From contig JAKBNL010000003.1 of NCBI GenBank assembly GCA_021831035.1, forward strand, positions 96,165 through 160,164: a stretch of 64,000 nt of DNA, written 5' to 3'. This DNA is from Actinomycetes bacterium (GTDB lineage: Bacteria > Actinomycetota > Acidimicrobiia > Acidimicrobiales > RAAP-2). Below are positions 54,931 to 62,939 of this stretch, in pieces. The notes under the pieces were generated by a model. That model ran no database searches, was not told where the DNA came from, and saw nothing but the letters and a program-made list of their open reading frames with translations. Made by a program: the position numbers and the translations under genes. Position 1 is the first letter of the stretch, and each line of letters starts with the position of its first letter.

Positions 54931-56262
54931 CTAGGCACCGACCGGGGTCGGTGCTTCGGTTGACGCTTCTGCGGGGTGTGCCGGCTCGTCGGTGTTCTGA
55001 CGACTCGGTCTGACCTCCCCTCCACGTCCAGCCACGGAGCGTGTCCCCGCGGGGGTGGGCTTGCTGGGCCACCCGGCCAGGTTGGTCGCGGCGTTGAGGT
55101 CGCGGTCCATCACGAGGCCGCAGGCCTCGCAGTGATACTCCCGCTCGTTAAGGCCCAGCTTGGCTTTCACCGCGCCACAACGAGAACAGGTCTTGGAAGA
55201 GGGGTAGAACCGGTCGGCCTTCACGAGGGCCGATCCGTACCACTTGGTCTTGTAGTCGAGCTGGCGCACGAACTCACCCCAGGCGGCGTCGCCGATGTGC
55301 CTAGCCAGTGCGTGGTTCTTCAGCATGCCCGTCACGTTCAGGTCCTCGACGACGATGAGGTCGTAGTTCTTCGCGAGCATGGTCGTCGTCTCGTGGATCA
55401 GGTTCCTCCGCTGGTCGGCGACGTGGGCGTGGATCCGCTGGACCCGGGTGTTGGCCCGCCGCCACCGCTTCGATGGGGCGACGCCCCTGCGTGGTCCCTG
55501 GCGTCGTGACGCCACGCGCTGGGCTCGGGCCAGTCGGTCCTCGGTGACGACGAGATGATGAGGGTTGGCGACCGCGAGCACCTGTTCTCCCGAGGGGCTC
55601 GCCCCGGTGTAGAGGGCGGTGATCCCGACGTCGACCCCGATGACCCGCTCGGGCGGTCTCGTCGGTGGCAGCGGGCGCTCGACCTCGACGGTGAGTGAGA
55701 CCCACCACCGACCGCCCCGCCCGGAGAGCGTGGCCGAGAGGATCCGTCCGGTGCCGCGATCGAGGTGGCGGTAGAGCTTGCGCGTCGACTCGTAGGTCTT
55801 CACCTCACCCACGCGGCTGATCCGCACGTGGTGGGAATCAACAAGACGCACGGCCGACCCGGCGAGGGTGCACGAGTGGTGCGTGCGCCGAGACCGCGGG
55901 GTCGGGAACCGCGCGGTGCCCTTCTTCCAGTTGGCGAAGGCCCTCGCCAGGTGGACGTGGGCGTAGTTGTAGGCGGACGAGGCGTTGGCGCCCCACCACG
56001 GGGCCAGTTCGTCGCGCTTCTCGTACCAGAGCTTCTGGAGGTCGAGCTGGGCGGTGCCGAGGTAGTTCTCCTTTCGGACCTCCTCGCCGACCTCCTTGCG
56101 GGCGCGGTTCTCGTCCCAGTTCTCCTTCACCAGTGACAACAGGGCGTTGTAGGCGAAGCGCGCGCCCCCGACGTGACTGCGCAGTTGCGCGACCTGCTCG
56201 GGGGTGGGGTCGATCGCGTAGCGGTAGGCCTGGTGGATCGTCGGCGAGGGGCCCCCGGACAC
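54931..56262 (-). CDS. tnpB: TnpB RNA-guided endonuclease
   Basis: 443 aa OrfB/TnpB. All RuvC carboxylates are kept: Asp in RVIGVDVGITALYTG, Glu in LIVVEDLNVTGML and Asp in LVMDRDLNAATNLAG. The zinc ribbon is CSRCG...CEACG. The N-terminal helix-turn-helix starts AYRYAIDPTPEQVAQLRSHVGGARFAYN. TnpB cuts DNA next to a short motif using an omega-RNA made from its own 3' end and the element edge. It looks active (no stop or lost residue). GTG 56262. A Pro/Thr/Ala-rich C-terminal tail of about 40 residues ends 44 bp before the left repeat. Confidence 0.92.
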   Translation of the reverse strand: MSGGPSPTIHQAYRYAIDPTPEQVAQLRSHVGGARFAYNALLSLVKENWDENRARKEVGEEVRKENYLGTAQLDLQKLWYEKRDELAPWWGANASSAYNYAHVHLARAFANWKKGTARFPTPRSRRTHHSCTLAGSAVRLVDSHHVRISRVGEVKTYESTRKLYRHLDRGTGRILSATLSGRGGRWWVSLTVEVERPLPPTRPPERVIGVDVGITALYTGASPSGEQVLAVANPHHLVVTEDRLARAQRVASRRQGPRRGVAPSKRWRRANTRVQRIHAHVADQRRNLIHETTTMLAKNYDLIVVEDLNVTGMLKNHALARHIGDAAWGEFVRQLDYKTKWYGSALVKADRFYPSSKTCSRCGAVKAKLGLNEREYHCEACGLVMDRDLNAATNLAGWPSKPTPAGTRSVAGRGGEVRPSRQNTDEPAHPAEASTEAPTPVGA

Positions 56263-56293
56263 ACCATCAGTGTCGGCTCACCGTGTGACAGCG

Positions 56294-56330
56294 GCCTTAC
56301 GCCTTCGCCCACACAGTTTGCCGAAGGGGG
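56294..56330 (-). repeat. Right terminal inverted repeat of the TnpB element
   Basis: Inverted copy of the left repeat with one mismatch, lying 31 bp upstream of the tnpB start codon. Flanked outside by ACCGC, then 5 bp to the AHSA1 stop codon. Confidence 0.9.
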
Positions 56331-56340
56331 ACCGCCCTAC

Positions 56341-56814
56341 CTACCCCAGGGCGAGCAGTTCGTCGAGTCGCTCGCCACCGTCGACGGCGCCCTCTTCCAT
56401 GCCGGCGGCGATCATCGCGTCGCGGTCGGCGACTGAGAAGAACACGGTCGTGTTGTGCAACAGGGTGCCGCCGGCGTCGGGGCGGAACTCGAGGCGCGAC
56501 GCCAGGACGTGGCCCCGCGCGCCCTCGTACTCGAAGGTCTGAACGAGGGTCGCGCCGGGCTCGACGGTGTGGAAGAAGCCAAAGAATGAGTGGGTCACTC
56601 CGTCGCCCCCGCTCTGGACGAAGTGCCACTTCCCGCCCGGACGCGCGTCTAGGGCGACCACGACGGTGGTGAGGCGTCGCGGGCCCCACCAGCGCACGAT
56701 CTGGTGGGGATCGACGTGCGCCTCGAAGACTCGCGCCGGGGGCGCCGCGAACCGGCGCACGAGAGTGAGGTCGGGCCGTCCCGGCGGGACGTTGAAGTCG
56801 GGGGAATCGGTCAT
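56341..56814 (-). CDS. SRPBCC/AHSA1-domain protein
   Basis: 157 aa START-like fold: LTLVRRFAAPPARVFEAHVDPHQIVRWWGPRRLTTVVVALDARPGGKWHF, THSFFGFFHTVEPGATLVQTFEYEG and LHNTTVFFSVADRDAMIAAGMEEGAVDGGERLDELLA are the AHSA1 pattern. It binds a small ligand; the role is unknown. It is coupled to the ArsR gene by an ATGA overlap, the common ArsR-AHSA1 pair. ATG 56814 with CAGGAGGTCACG upstream. Confidence 0.9.
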   Translation of the reverse strand: MTDSPDFNVPPGRPDLTLVRRFAAPPARVFEAHVDPHQIVRWWGPRRLTTVVVALDARPGGKWHFVQSGGDGVTHSFFGFFHTVEPGATLVQTFEYEGARGHVLASRLEFRPDAGGTLLHNTTVFFSVADRDAMIAAGMEEGAVDGGERLDELLALG

Positions 56815-57173
56815 CGTGACCTCCTGGATCGCTGGGCGGACGGGGAAGGAGGGGGATCGTGGGCGAGCAGCTCGTCCAGTCGCTCGTACCCCTCCGTGAC
56901 GTGGGTTCGAAAGTCGAGCAGCCACTCGGTGAGCCCGGCGAGCGCCGGGCCGCAGAGACGGGCAGGGCGCCGCTGCGCCTCGCGGTCACGCTCGACGAGT
57001 CCGGCGCGGGTGAGCACCGTGAGGTGCTTGGAGACGGCCTGGAGGGTGAGGTCGAAGGGTTCGGCGAGCTCGCCGACCGTGGCCGGCCCGCGAGCGAGTC
57101 GTTGCACCATCGCCCGTCGCGTGGGGTCGGCCAGCGCTCCGAAGGCGGCGTCGAGGTCGAGGGTCGCTGTCAT
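56811..57173 (-). CDS. ArsR-family regulator (AHSA1-paired type)
   Basis: 120 aa. FGALADPTRRAMVQRLARGPATVGELAEPFDLTLQAVSKHLTVLTRAGLVERDREAQRRPARL is the winged helix of the metal-independent ArsR group that pairs with AHSA1 proteins. No metal Cys/His cluster is present. Likely autorepressor of the ArsR-AHSA1-GNAT operon through the palindrome 15 bp upstream. Confidence 0.88.
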   Translation of the reverse strand: MTATLDLDAAFGALADPTRRAMVQRLARGPATVGELAEPFDLTLQAVSKHLTVLTRAGLVERDREAQRRPARLCGPALAGLTEWLLDFRTHVTEGYERLDELLAHDPPPSPSAQRSRRSR

Positions 57174-57188
57174 CGTCTGCTCGGTTGC

Positions 57189-57204
57189 TCAACCATTAGG
57201 TTGA
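57189..57204. promoter_or_regulatory. Palindrome upstream of the ArsR-AHSA1 operon
   Basis: TCAACC-ATTA-GGTTGA, perfect 6-bp arms, 15 bp upstream of the ArsR ATG on the minus strand. It matches the size and position of operators of the AHSA1-paired ArsR regulators. Confidence 0.7.
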
Positions 57205-57307
57205 TTAAAGCACCCCGGGGAGCGGACGTCAAGCACTCGGAGGCGCGCCGGACACCGCCCGGACGGGGCGCTGGGGCGGTGTCCGGTGCCCGATTCGACC
57301 GGATGGC

Positions 57308-58003
57308 TCAGAACAGGGTCGTCGACTCGGGTTCGATGAGCCCGGGCCCGTCGTTGCGCACCGAGCCCACGGCCTTGGGGACGGCGTGGTGGGTGAGCGT
57401 GCCCGTCGGCGCCGGGCGTAAGAGACTCTGTCGCTCGCCGGCCTCGTGACCCGCGACGTCGAGCCAGGCCTCGAGGTCGTCGGGATCGAGCACGACGGGC
57501 ATCCGGTCGTGGATCTGCTCGAGGTCGGCGCTCGGCTCGGTCGTGATCACGGTGCAGGTCCGGAGCGTCTGGTCGGTCGCGGGGTCGCGCCAGTGCTCGT
57601 AGAGCCCGGCGAGCACCAGCGGCTCACCGTCGACGCGAGTGAAGTAGTGCGGCTGGCGGTTCGCGCCCGGGCGGTGGTCCCACTCGTAGAAGCCGTCGAC
57701 GGGGATCGCGCAGGTCCGCGATTTGAAGGCCGCGCGGAAGGAGGGCTTCTCGGCGACGGTCTCGGCGCGGGCGTTGAAGAGGCGGTTGCCGATCTCGGGG
57801 CTCTTCGCCCAGGCGGGGACGAGGCCCCAGCGGTAGCGGTCGAGGACCCGGCCGTCGGGGCCCTCGGCGACGGCAAAGAGGGGGCGCTGGGGGCCGACGT
57901 TCCAGCTCGGGGTGCCCTGCGGGTCGAGCCCGGCCGCGAGGGCGGCCGAGAGGAACCGGGCCAGGTGGGCCGGCGGGGTGAAGAGGGCGACGCGGCCGCA
58001 CAT
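57308..58003 (-). CDS. SRAP-domain abasic-site processing protein (HMCES/YedK)
   Basis: 231 aa. The catalytic Cys2 (MCGRVALF) becomes the N-terminus and crosslinks abasic sites in single-stranded DNA. Other SRAP motifs are PSWNVGPQRPL, WGLVPAWAK, FNARAETVAEKPSFRAAF, IPVDGFYEW and IHDRMPVVL. CAGACT lies 6 nt before the ATG, so it is likely leaderless. It is divergent from imuA' across 67 bp that hold the LexA box, suggesting DNA-damage control. Confidence 0.93.
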   Translation of the reverse strand: MCGRVALFTPPAHLARFLSAALAAGLDPQGTPSWNVGPQRPLFAVAEGPDGRVLDRYRWGLVPAWAKSPEIGNRLFNARAETVAEKPSFRAAFKSRTCAIPVDGFYEWDHRPGANRQPHYFTRVDGEPLVLAGLYEHWRDPATDQTLRTCTVITTEPSADLEQIHDRMPVVLDPDDLEAWLDVAGHEAGERQSLLRPAPTGTLTHHAVPKAVGSVRNDGPGLIEPESTTLF

Positions 58004-58063
58004 GGCCCCAGTCTGCCCGTCGGGGCCCGGGCTGGCGGCCGTGACGCGGCCTCGCTACTGTGG

Positions 58064-58077
58064 CGAACATATGTTCG
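58064..58077. promoter_or_regulatory. LexA (SOS) box at the imuA' start
   Basis: CGAACATATGTTCG, a perfect 14-bp palindrome matching the Gram-positive/actinobacterial LexA consensus. It contains the imuA' ATG and follows a TACTGT -10 box (58056-58061) by 2 bp, so LexA would block initiation. Confidence 0.9.
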
Positions 58078-58730
58078 CTTCCGACCTCTCCCGACCCCCG
58101 ATCCCCACGGAGCTGCGCGCGACGCTGCGCCCGGTCGCCCTGGCCTCGACCCGTCTCCTGCCGCTCGGCGAGCCGTGGCGCGGCTGGGTCCCGGGCGGGG
58201 GGCTGCGACGCGGCTCGAGCGTCGTCGTCGAGGCCCCGGCCGGCCGGGGCGGGCTGAGCCTGGCCCTCGCCCTCGTCGCTGAGTCGAGCGCGCAGGGTCA
58301 CTGGGCGGGGGTCGTCGGGGTCGACGACCCGGGGGTCGTCGCGATGCTCGAGCTCGGCCTCGACCTGCGCCGCGTGCTCTTCGTGCCCCGCCCGCGCGGG
58401 GCGTGGGCCGAGTCGACGGCCGACCTGCTCGACGGGGTCGACCTCGTCGTGGTGCGCCCGCCGGGCCGGGCGGCCCACGGGGCGGCCCGGCGTCTCGTCG
58501 ACCGCGTGCGCGAGAGCGGCGCGGTCCTGCTCGCCCTCAGCGAGCCGCGCACCCCGTGGCCGCTGCCGGCCGACCTGCTCTTCAGCGTGGTCGACGCGCA
58601 GTGGGTCACGACGAGCCGCCTCGACGCGCGTCGCCTGAGCGTGCGGGTCGGTGGGCGCGGGGCCGCCGGGCCCGTGCGCGAGCACGTCGTCGTCCTGCCC
58701 AACCGCGACGGGCGGGCCGAGGCGTCCTAG
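58071..58730 (+). CDS. imuA': ImuA' (RecA-like mutasome accessory protein)
   Basis: 219 aa. A shortened RecA-superfamily protein: WVPGGGLRRGSSVVVEAPAGRGGLSLALALVAE occupies the Walker A site but lacks the GKT, as in ImuA'. It connects ImuB to DnaE2 and RecA during error-prone synthesis. ATG 58071 is within the LexA box; the TACTGT -10 9 nt upstream makes the leader nearly absent. The stop shares a base with the imuB GTG. Confidence 0.85.
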   Translation: MFASDLSRPPIPTELRATLRPVALASTRLLPLGEPWRGWVPGGGLRRGSSVVVEAPAGRGGLSLALALVAESSAQGHWAGVVGVDDPGVVAMLELGLDLRRVLFVPRPRGAWAESTADLLDGVDLVVVRPPGRAAHGAARRLVDRVRESGAVLLALSEPRTPWPLPADLLFSVVDAQWVTTSRLDARRLSVRVGGRGAAGPVREHVVVLPNRDGRAEAS

Positions 58731-59809
58731 TGGAGCGCCTCCTCGCCGTCTGGGTCGAGTCGCTCAGCGACGAGGCGCCCGACGGGTCGACGCTGCGCGC
58801 GACCCTCGAGCTGCTCGACGCCCTTGACGCCCTCTGTCCCTTCACCGAGGCGGTGCGCCCGGGATTGTTCGCGCTGCCGCTGCGCGGGCCGAGTCGCTTC
58901 TTCGGTGGGGACGACGTGGTGCTCGGCCTCGTGCGCCGGTGCGTGCTCGAGGTCGTCGGCGTCGAGCCCGACCTCGGCGTGGCCGAGGGCCTCTTCAGCG
59001 CCGAGCTCGCGGCGCGCCAGCGCGTGGTCGTGCCGGTCGGTCGCGGCGACGCCTTCCGGCGGGCCCAGCCCCTCACCGCGCTCGGCCGGCGCGACCTCGC
59101 CACGACGGGCGAGCGGCTGGGGCTGCGCACGGTGGGCGCCTTTGCCGACCTCGACCCGGCGCGTGTCGCCGAACGCTTCGACCGCCGGGTCCTCGTCGCG
59201 CACCGCGTGGCCCGCGGGGAGCTCGCCGAGCTCGAGGGCCAGCGCGACCCCCGCCTCGAGGCACGCCTCGCGGCGCTGCGCGGTGTCGTCGCGGCGCCGG
59301 GGGAGCAGCGGGGCTTCTTCGGCCAGCGCAGCGCCGGCGACGACCGGGCCGAGGTCGCGGCCCACCGCGTGCGCCGCCGACTCGGGGCTGAGGCGGTGTG
59401 CGTGGCGCGCCTGCGCGGCGGGCGGGGGCCCGAGGACCGGGCGACCCTCGTGCCCTGGGGGGCGCCCGAGGCCGACGGTGTCGACGGCGCCCCCTGGCCG
59501 GGCCGGCTCGTGGCCCCCTCACCGGCGACGACGCTGGCCCGCCCGGTGCCCCTGCAGGTGCGCGACGAGGGGGACCGGCCGGTCGTGCTCGGCGCGCGCG
59601 GGACGCTCAGCGCCCCGCCGGCCTCGGTCGTCTTCGCCACGCCGCTGCGCCGTGCGGTCGTCTGGCACGCCGGGCCGTGGCCGCTGGTGGAGCGGTGGTG
59701 GTCGCGCCGGCGCCGCCGCGCGCACCTCCAGGTCGTGCTGGCCGGCGGCGAGGCGCTGCTCGTCGCGACCGAGGCCGGCCGGTGGTGGCTGGTGGGGATC
59801 TACGACTGA
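58730..59809 (+). CDS. imuB: ImuB, catalytically inactive Y-family polymerase-like protein (short)
   Basis: 359 aa, against about 500 or more in mycobacteria. Recognisable blocks are RLLAVWVESL, RPGLFALPLRGPSRFFGGDDVV, the thumb-like LTALGRRDLATTGERLGLRTVGAFADL, and the C-terminal GPWPLVERWW..AHLQVVLAGGEALLVATEAGRWWLVGIYD. The first palm/fingers block after RLLAVW is missing, and no QxxLF-type clamp motif is evident. ImuB brings DnaE2 to the clamp. Overlaps imuA' by 1 bp and dnaE2 by TGATG. Confidence 0.85.
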   Translation: MERLLAVWVESLSDEAPDGSTLRATLELLDALDALCPFTEAVRPGLFALPLRGPSRFFGGDDVVLGLVRRCVLEVVGVEPDLGVAEGLFSAELAARQRVVVPVGRGDAFRRAQPLTALGRRDLATTGERLGLRTVGAFADLDPARVAERFDRRVLVAHRVARGELAELEGQRDPRLEARLAALRGVVAAPGEQRGFFGQRSAGDDRAEVAAHRVRRRLGAEAVCVARLRGGRGPEDRATLVPWGAPEADGVDGAPWPGRLVAPSPATTLARPVPLQVRDEGDRPVVLGARGTLSAPPASVVFATPLRRAVVWHAGPWPLVERWWSRRRRRAHLQVVLAGGEALLVATEAGRWWLVGIYD

Positions 59810-62800
59810 TGGCGGTCTACGGTGAGCTCCACGCCCACTCGGGTTTCAGCTTCCTCGACGGCGCGAGCGACCCCGAGGAGCTCGTCGTCGAGGCGGTGCG
59901 CCTCGGTCTCTCGGGTCTCGCCCTCACCGACCACCACGGCCTCTACGGCGTGGTGCGCTTCGCCGAGGCGGCCCGGGCCCTCGGCCTCGCCACCGTCTTC
60001 GGTGCCGAACTGACCCTGGACGGCGCCGACGACCGCACGGGGATCCCCGACCCCTCGGGCGAGCACGTGGTGGTGCTCGCGCGCACGCCCGAGGGCTACG
60101 CGCGCCTCTCGCGCACGCTCGGCCTGGCCCACCTCGCACGGGGCGAGAAGGGGGCGCCGCGCCTCTCCCTCGACGACGTCGCGGCGGCCGCGCGCGACTG
60201 GCTCGTCCTCACCGGGTGCCGCAAGGGGCCGCTCGCCCGGGCGCTCGAGGCGCAGGGGCCGCGCGCGGCGGCCCGCGCCCTCGAGCGCCTCGTCGAGCGC
60301 TTCGGGCGCGACCACGTGGCCGTCGAGCTCTGGGACCACGGCGAGCCCCTCGACGTGGCGCGCAACGACGCGCTCGCCGAGATCGCGGTGCGCGCGGGCG
60401 TCGACCTCGTCGCGACGAACAACGTGCACTACGCCACGCCCCGCGACCTGCCCCGGGCCCACGTGCTCTCGGCCATTCGCGCGCGGCGCAGCCTGGAGGA
60501 GATGGAGGGGTGGCTGAGCGCCTCGCCGCTCGCGCACCTGCGCAGCGACGCCGAGCAGCGACGGCGCTTCGCGCGCTGGCCCGGCGTCGTCGACCGGGCC
60601 GGCGCGCTCACGGCCGACCTCGCCTTCGACCTGCGCCTGGTGGCGCCGCGCCTGCCGACCTTCGTCACGCCGCCGGGCCTCGACGAGCAGGCCTACCTCG
60701 AGCGTCTCGTCGCCGAGGGGGCGACGAGACGCTACGGGACCCGCGACGCCGAGCGGGTGCCCGGGGCGTGGCGCCAGATCGACCACGAGCTGGCCGTGAT
60801 CGCCCAGCTGGGCTTCGCCGGCTACTTCCTCACGGTCTGGGACATCACCGAGTTCTGCCGGGCGCGCGACATCTACTGCCAGGGTCGGGGCTCGGCCGCG
60901 AACTCGGCCGTCTGCTACGCGCTGGGGATCACCAACGCCGACGCGGTCGCCCTCAACCTCTTCTTCGAGCGGTTCCTCTCGCCGGCGCGCGACGGTCCCC
61001 CCGACATCGACGTGGACATCGAGTCGGGCCGGCGCGAGGAGGTCATCCAGTACGTCTACGAGCGCTACGGCCGGCACAACGCGGCCCAGGTCGCCGCCGT
61101 CATCACCTACCGCTCGCGCTCGGCGCTGCGCGACGTGGCGCGCGCCTTCGGCGCGAGCGAGGAGGAGGCCAACCACGTGCGCGACCACGTGGACCGCGAG
61201 ACGATGACGCCCCTCGACGACTCGGTGAGCGAGCTGGTGACGGCGCTGGCGAGGGAGCTGCGCGACCGGCCCCGCCACCTCGGACTCCACTCGGCCGGCA
61301 TGGTCATCTGCGACCGGCCGGTCCTCGACGTCTGCCCGGTCGAGTGGGCGCGTACCGAGGGGCGCAGCGTGCTGCAGTGGGACAAGGACGACTGCGCGGC
61401 GATCGGCCTGGTGAAGTTCGACCTGCTGGGGCTCGGCATGCTCGAGGCGCTGCACCGCTGCGTCGACCTGGTGGCGGGGTTCCACGGCGTCGCGCTCGAC
61501 CTCGGGGCGCTCCCCCAGGAGCCGGCCGTCTACGACCTGCTCGGCGAGGCCGACACCGTCGGGGTCTTCCAGGTCGAGTCGCGCGCCCAGATGGCGACCC
61601 TGCCGCGGGTGCGGCCCCGGTGCTTCTACGACCTGGTGATCGAGGTCGCCCTCATCCGGCCCGGTCCGATCCAGGGGCGGGCCGTCAACCCCTACCTGCG
61701 CCGACGCCGCGGCGAGGAGCCGGTCACCTATCTTCACCCACGCCTCGAGCCGATCCTCGGGCGCACCCTCGGCGTGCCCCTCTTCCAAGAGCAGCTGATG
61801 GAGATGGCCGTCGCCGTCGCCGGCTTCTCGCCGGCCGAGGCCGACGAACTGCGCCAGGCCATGGCCGCCAAGCGCTCGGAGCTGCGCATGATGCGCCTGA
61901 AGGGCCGCTTCTACGCCGGCATGGCCGCCAACGGCATCACCGGCGCGCCGGCCGACCAGCTCTTCGACGCGCTGGCGGCCTTCGCCAACTTCGGCTTCCC
62001 CGAGTCCCACGCCGTCTCCTTCGCCCACCTCGTCTACTGCTCGGCCTGGCTGAAGCTCCACTACCCGGCGGCCTTCCTCGCCTCGCTCTTGAACGCCCAG
62101 CCGATGGGCTTCTGGTCGCCCCAGAGCCTCGTGGCCGACGCCCGCCGCCACGGGGTCACGGTCGCCCGACCCCACGTGGACCGCTCGGGCGCGCTCGCCA
62201 CCGTGGAGGGCGACCGGGCCGCGCCGGTCGTGCGCCTGGGGCTCGCGAGCGTGCGCGCCCTCGGGACCGAGGCGGCCGAGCGGATCGCCCGCGGCGCGCC
62301 GTACCGGGACGTCGCCGACCTCGCCCGGCGCGCCGGGCTCTCGGCGGCCGCGCTCGAGGCGCTGGCCGCGGCGGGGGCGCTCGACGGGATGGGCGAGGAC
62401 CGGCGCGCCCTCACCTGGTCGGCCGGCGCGGCCAGCCAGGCTCGTCCCGACCGGCTCGAGGGGGTCGTCACGGGGCTCGTCGCGCCGTCCCTCGCGCCGG
62501 CGAGCGACCTGGAGCGGGTGGCCGACGACCTGTGGGCGATGGGGCTGACGACCGAGGCGACCGCGCTCGAGCTCGTGCGACCGGCCCTGGACGCGCGCGG
62601 GGTGGCCCGCGCGGCGACCCTCGCCGCGGTCGAGGGCGCCCGGGTGAGCGTGGCGGGGGTGGTGACGCACCGCCAGCGACCCGAGACCGCGAACGGCGCG
62701 GTCTTCGTCAACCTCGAGGACGAGACCGGCCACGTGAACGTGATCTTCTCGCGCGGGGCCTGGGTGCGCTGGCGGGCGGTCGCCGACCGCGCCCCGGCCC

Positions 62801-62910
62801 TGCTCGTGCGCGGGACCCTCGAGCGCGGCCAGGGGACGCTCGCCCTAGCGGCCGAGCACGTCGAGGCGCTCGCGCTGGGCGCGACGTCCCCCTCGCGGGA
62901 CTGGCACTAG
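59809..62910 (+). CDS. dnaE2: Error-prone DNA polymerase III alpha subunit DnaE2
   Basis: 1033 aa. Order: PHP domain (GELHAHSGFSFLDGASDPEELV), polymerase palm with catalytic Asp pair in GPPDIDVDIESGRREEVI, GRGSAANSAVCYALGIT, FQEQLMEMAVAVAGF, fingers to about residue 800, helix-hairpin-helix and a C-terminal OB-fold (GARVSVAGVVTHRQRPETANGAVFVNLEDE). The length fits DnaE2 rather than DnaE1. It copies damaged templates with low fidelity under SOS control through the upstream LexA box. Confidence 0.95.
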   Translation: MAVYGELHAHSGFSFLDGASDPEELVVEAVRLGLSGLALTDHHGLYGVVRFAEAARALGLATVFGAELTLDGADDRTGIPDPSGEHVVVLARTPEGYARLSRTLGLAHLARGEKGAPRLSLDDVAAAARDWLVLTGCRKGPLARALEAQGPRAAARALERLVERFGRDHVAVELWDHGEPLDVARNDALAEIAVRAGVDLVATNNVHYATPRDLPRAHVLSAIRARRSLEEMEGWLSASPLAHLRSDAEQRRRFARWPGVVDRAGALTADLAFDLRLVAPRLPTFVTPPGLDEQAYLERLVAEGATRRYGTRDAERVPGAWRQIDHELAVIAQLGFAGYFLTVWDITEFCRARDIYCQGRGSAANSAVCYALGITNADAVALNLFFERFLSPARDGPPDIDVDIESGRREEVIQYVYERYGRHNAAQVAAVITYRSRSALRDVARAFGASEEEANHVRDHVDRETMTPLDDSVSELVTALARELRDRPRHLGLHSAGMVICDRPVLDVCPVEWARTEGRSVLQWDKDDCAAIGLVKFDLLGLGMLEALHRCVDLVAGFHGVALDLGALPQEPAVYDLLGEADTVGVFQVESRAQMATLPRVRPRCFYDLVIEVALIRPGPIQGRAVNPYLRRRRGEEPVTYLHPRLEPILGRTLGVPLFQEQLMEMAVAVAGFSPAEADELRQAMAAKRSELRMMRLKGRFYAGMAANGITGAPADQLFDALAAFANFGFPESHAVSFAHLVYCSAWLKLHYPAAFLASLLNAQPMGFWSPQSLVADARRHGVTVARPHVDRSGALATVEGDRAAPVVRLGLASVRALGTEAAERIARGAPYRDVADLARRAGLSAAALEALAAAGALDGMGEDRRALTWSAGAASQARPDRLEGVVTGLVAPSLAPASDLERVADDLWAMGLTTEATALELVRPALDARGVARAATLAAVEGARVSVAGVVTHRQRPETANGAVFVNLEDETGHVNVIFSRGAWVRWRAVADRAPALLVRGTLERGQGTLALAAEHVEALALGATSPSRDWH

Positions 62911-62939
62911 GACGTTCGCCGGGGCGTCGCCGCTCGGCC

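Larger units (their letters stand above)
54851..56330. mobile_element. TIR element carrying only TnpB (1,480 bp)
   Basis: The ends are 37-bp inverted repeats: 54851-54887 starts CCCCCTTCGGCAAACTGTGT and 56294-56330 is its reverse complement with a single mismatch. ACCGC is directly repeated at both flanks (54846-54850 and 56331-56335), the pattern of a 5-bp target-site duplication. The only gene inside is tnpB; there is no TnpA, serine recombinase or DDE transposase. Removing the element and one ACCGC copy leaves an AHSA1-GNAT gene pair about 30 bp apart. The 37-bp/5-bp geometry is like Tn3-family miniature elements, although the outer bases are CCCCC rather than GGGG. Confidence 0.85.

Noticed and set aside
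54851-56330. IS200/IS605 or IS607 element
   Set aside because: No Y1 TnpA or serine recombinase, and the perfect-style terminal inverted repeats plus ACCGC duplication do not fit either family.
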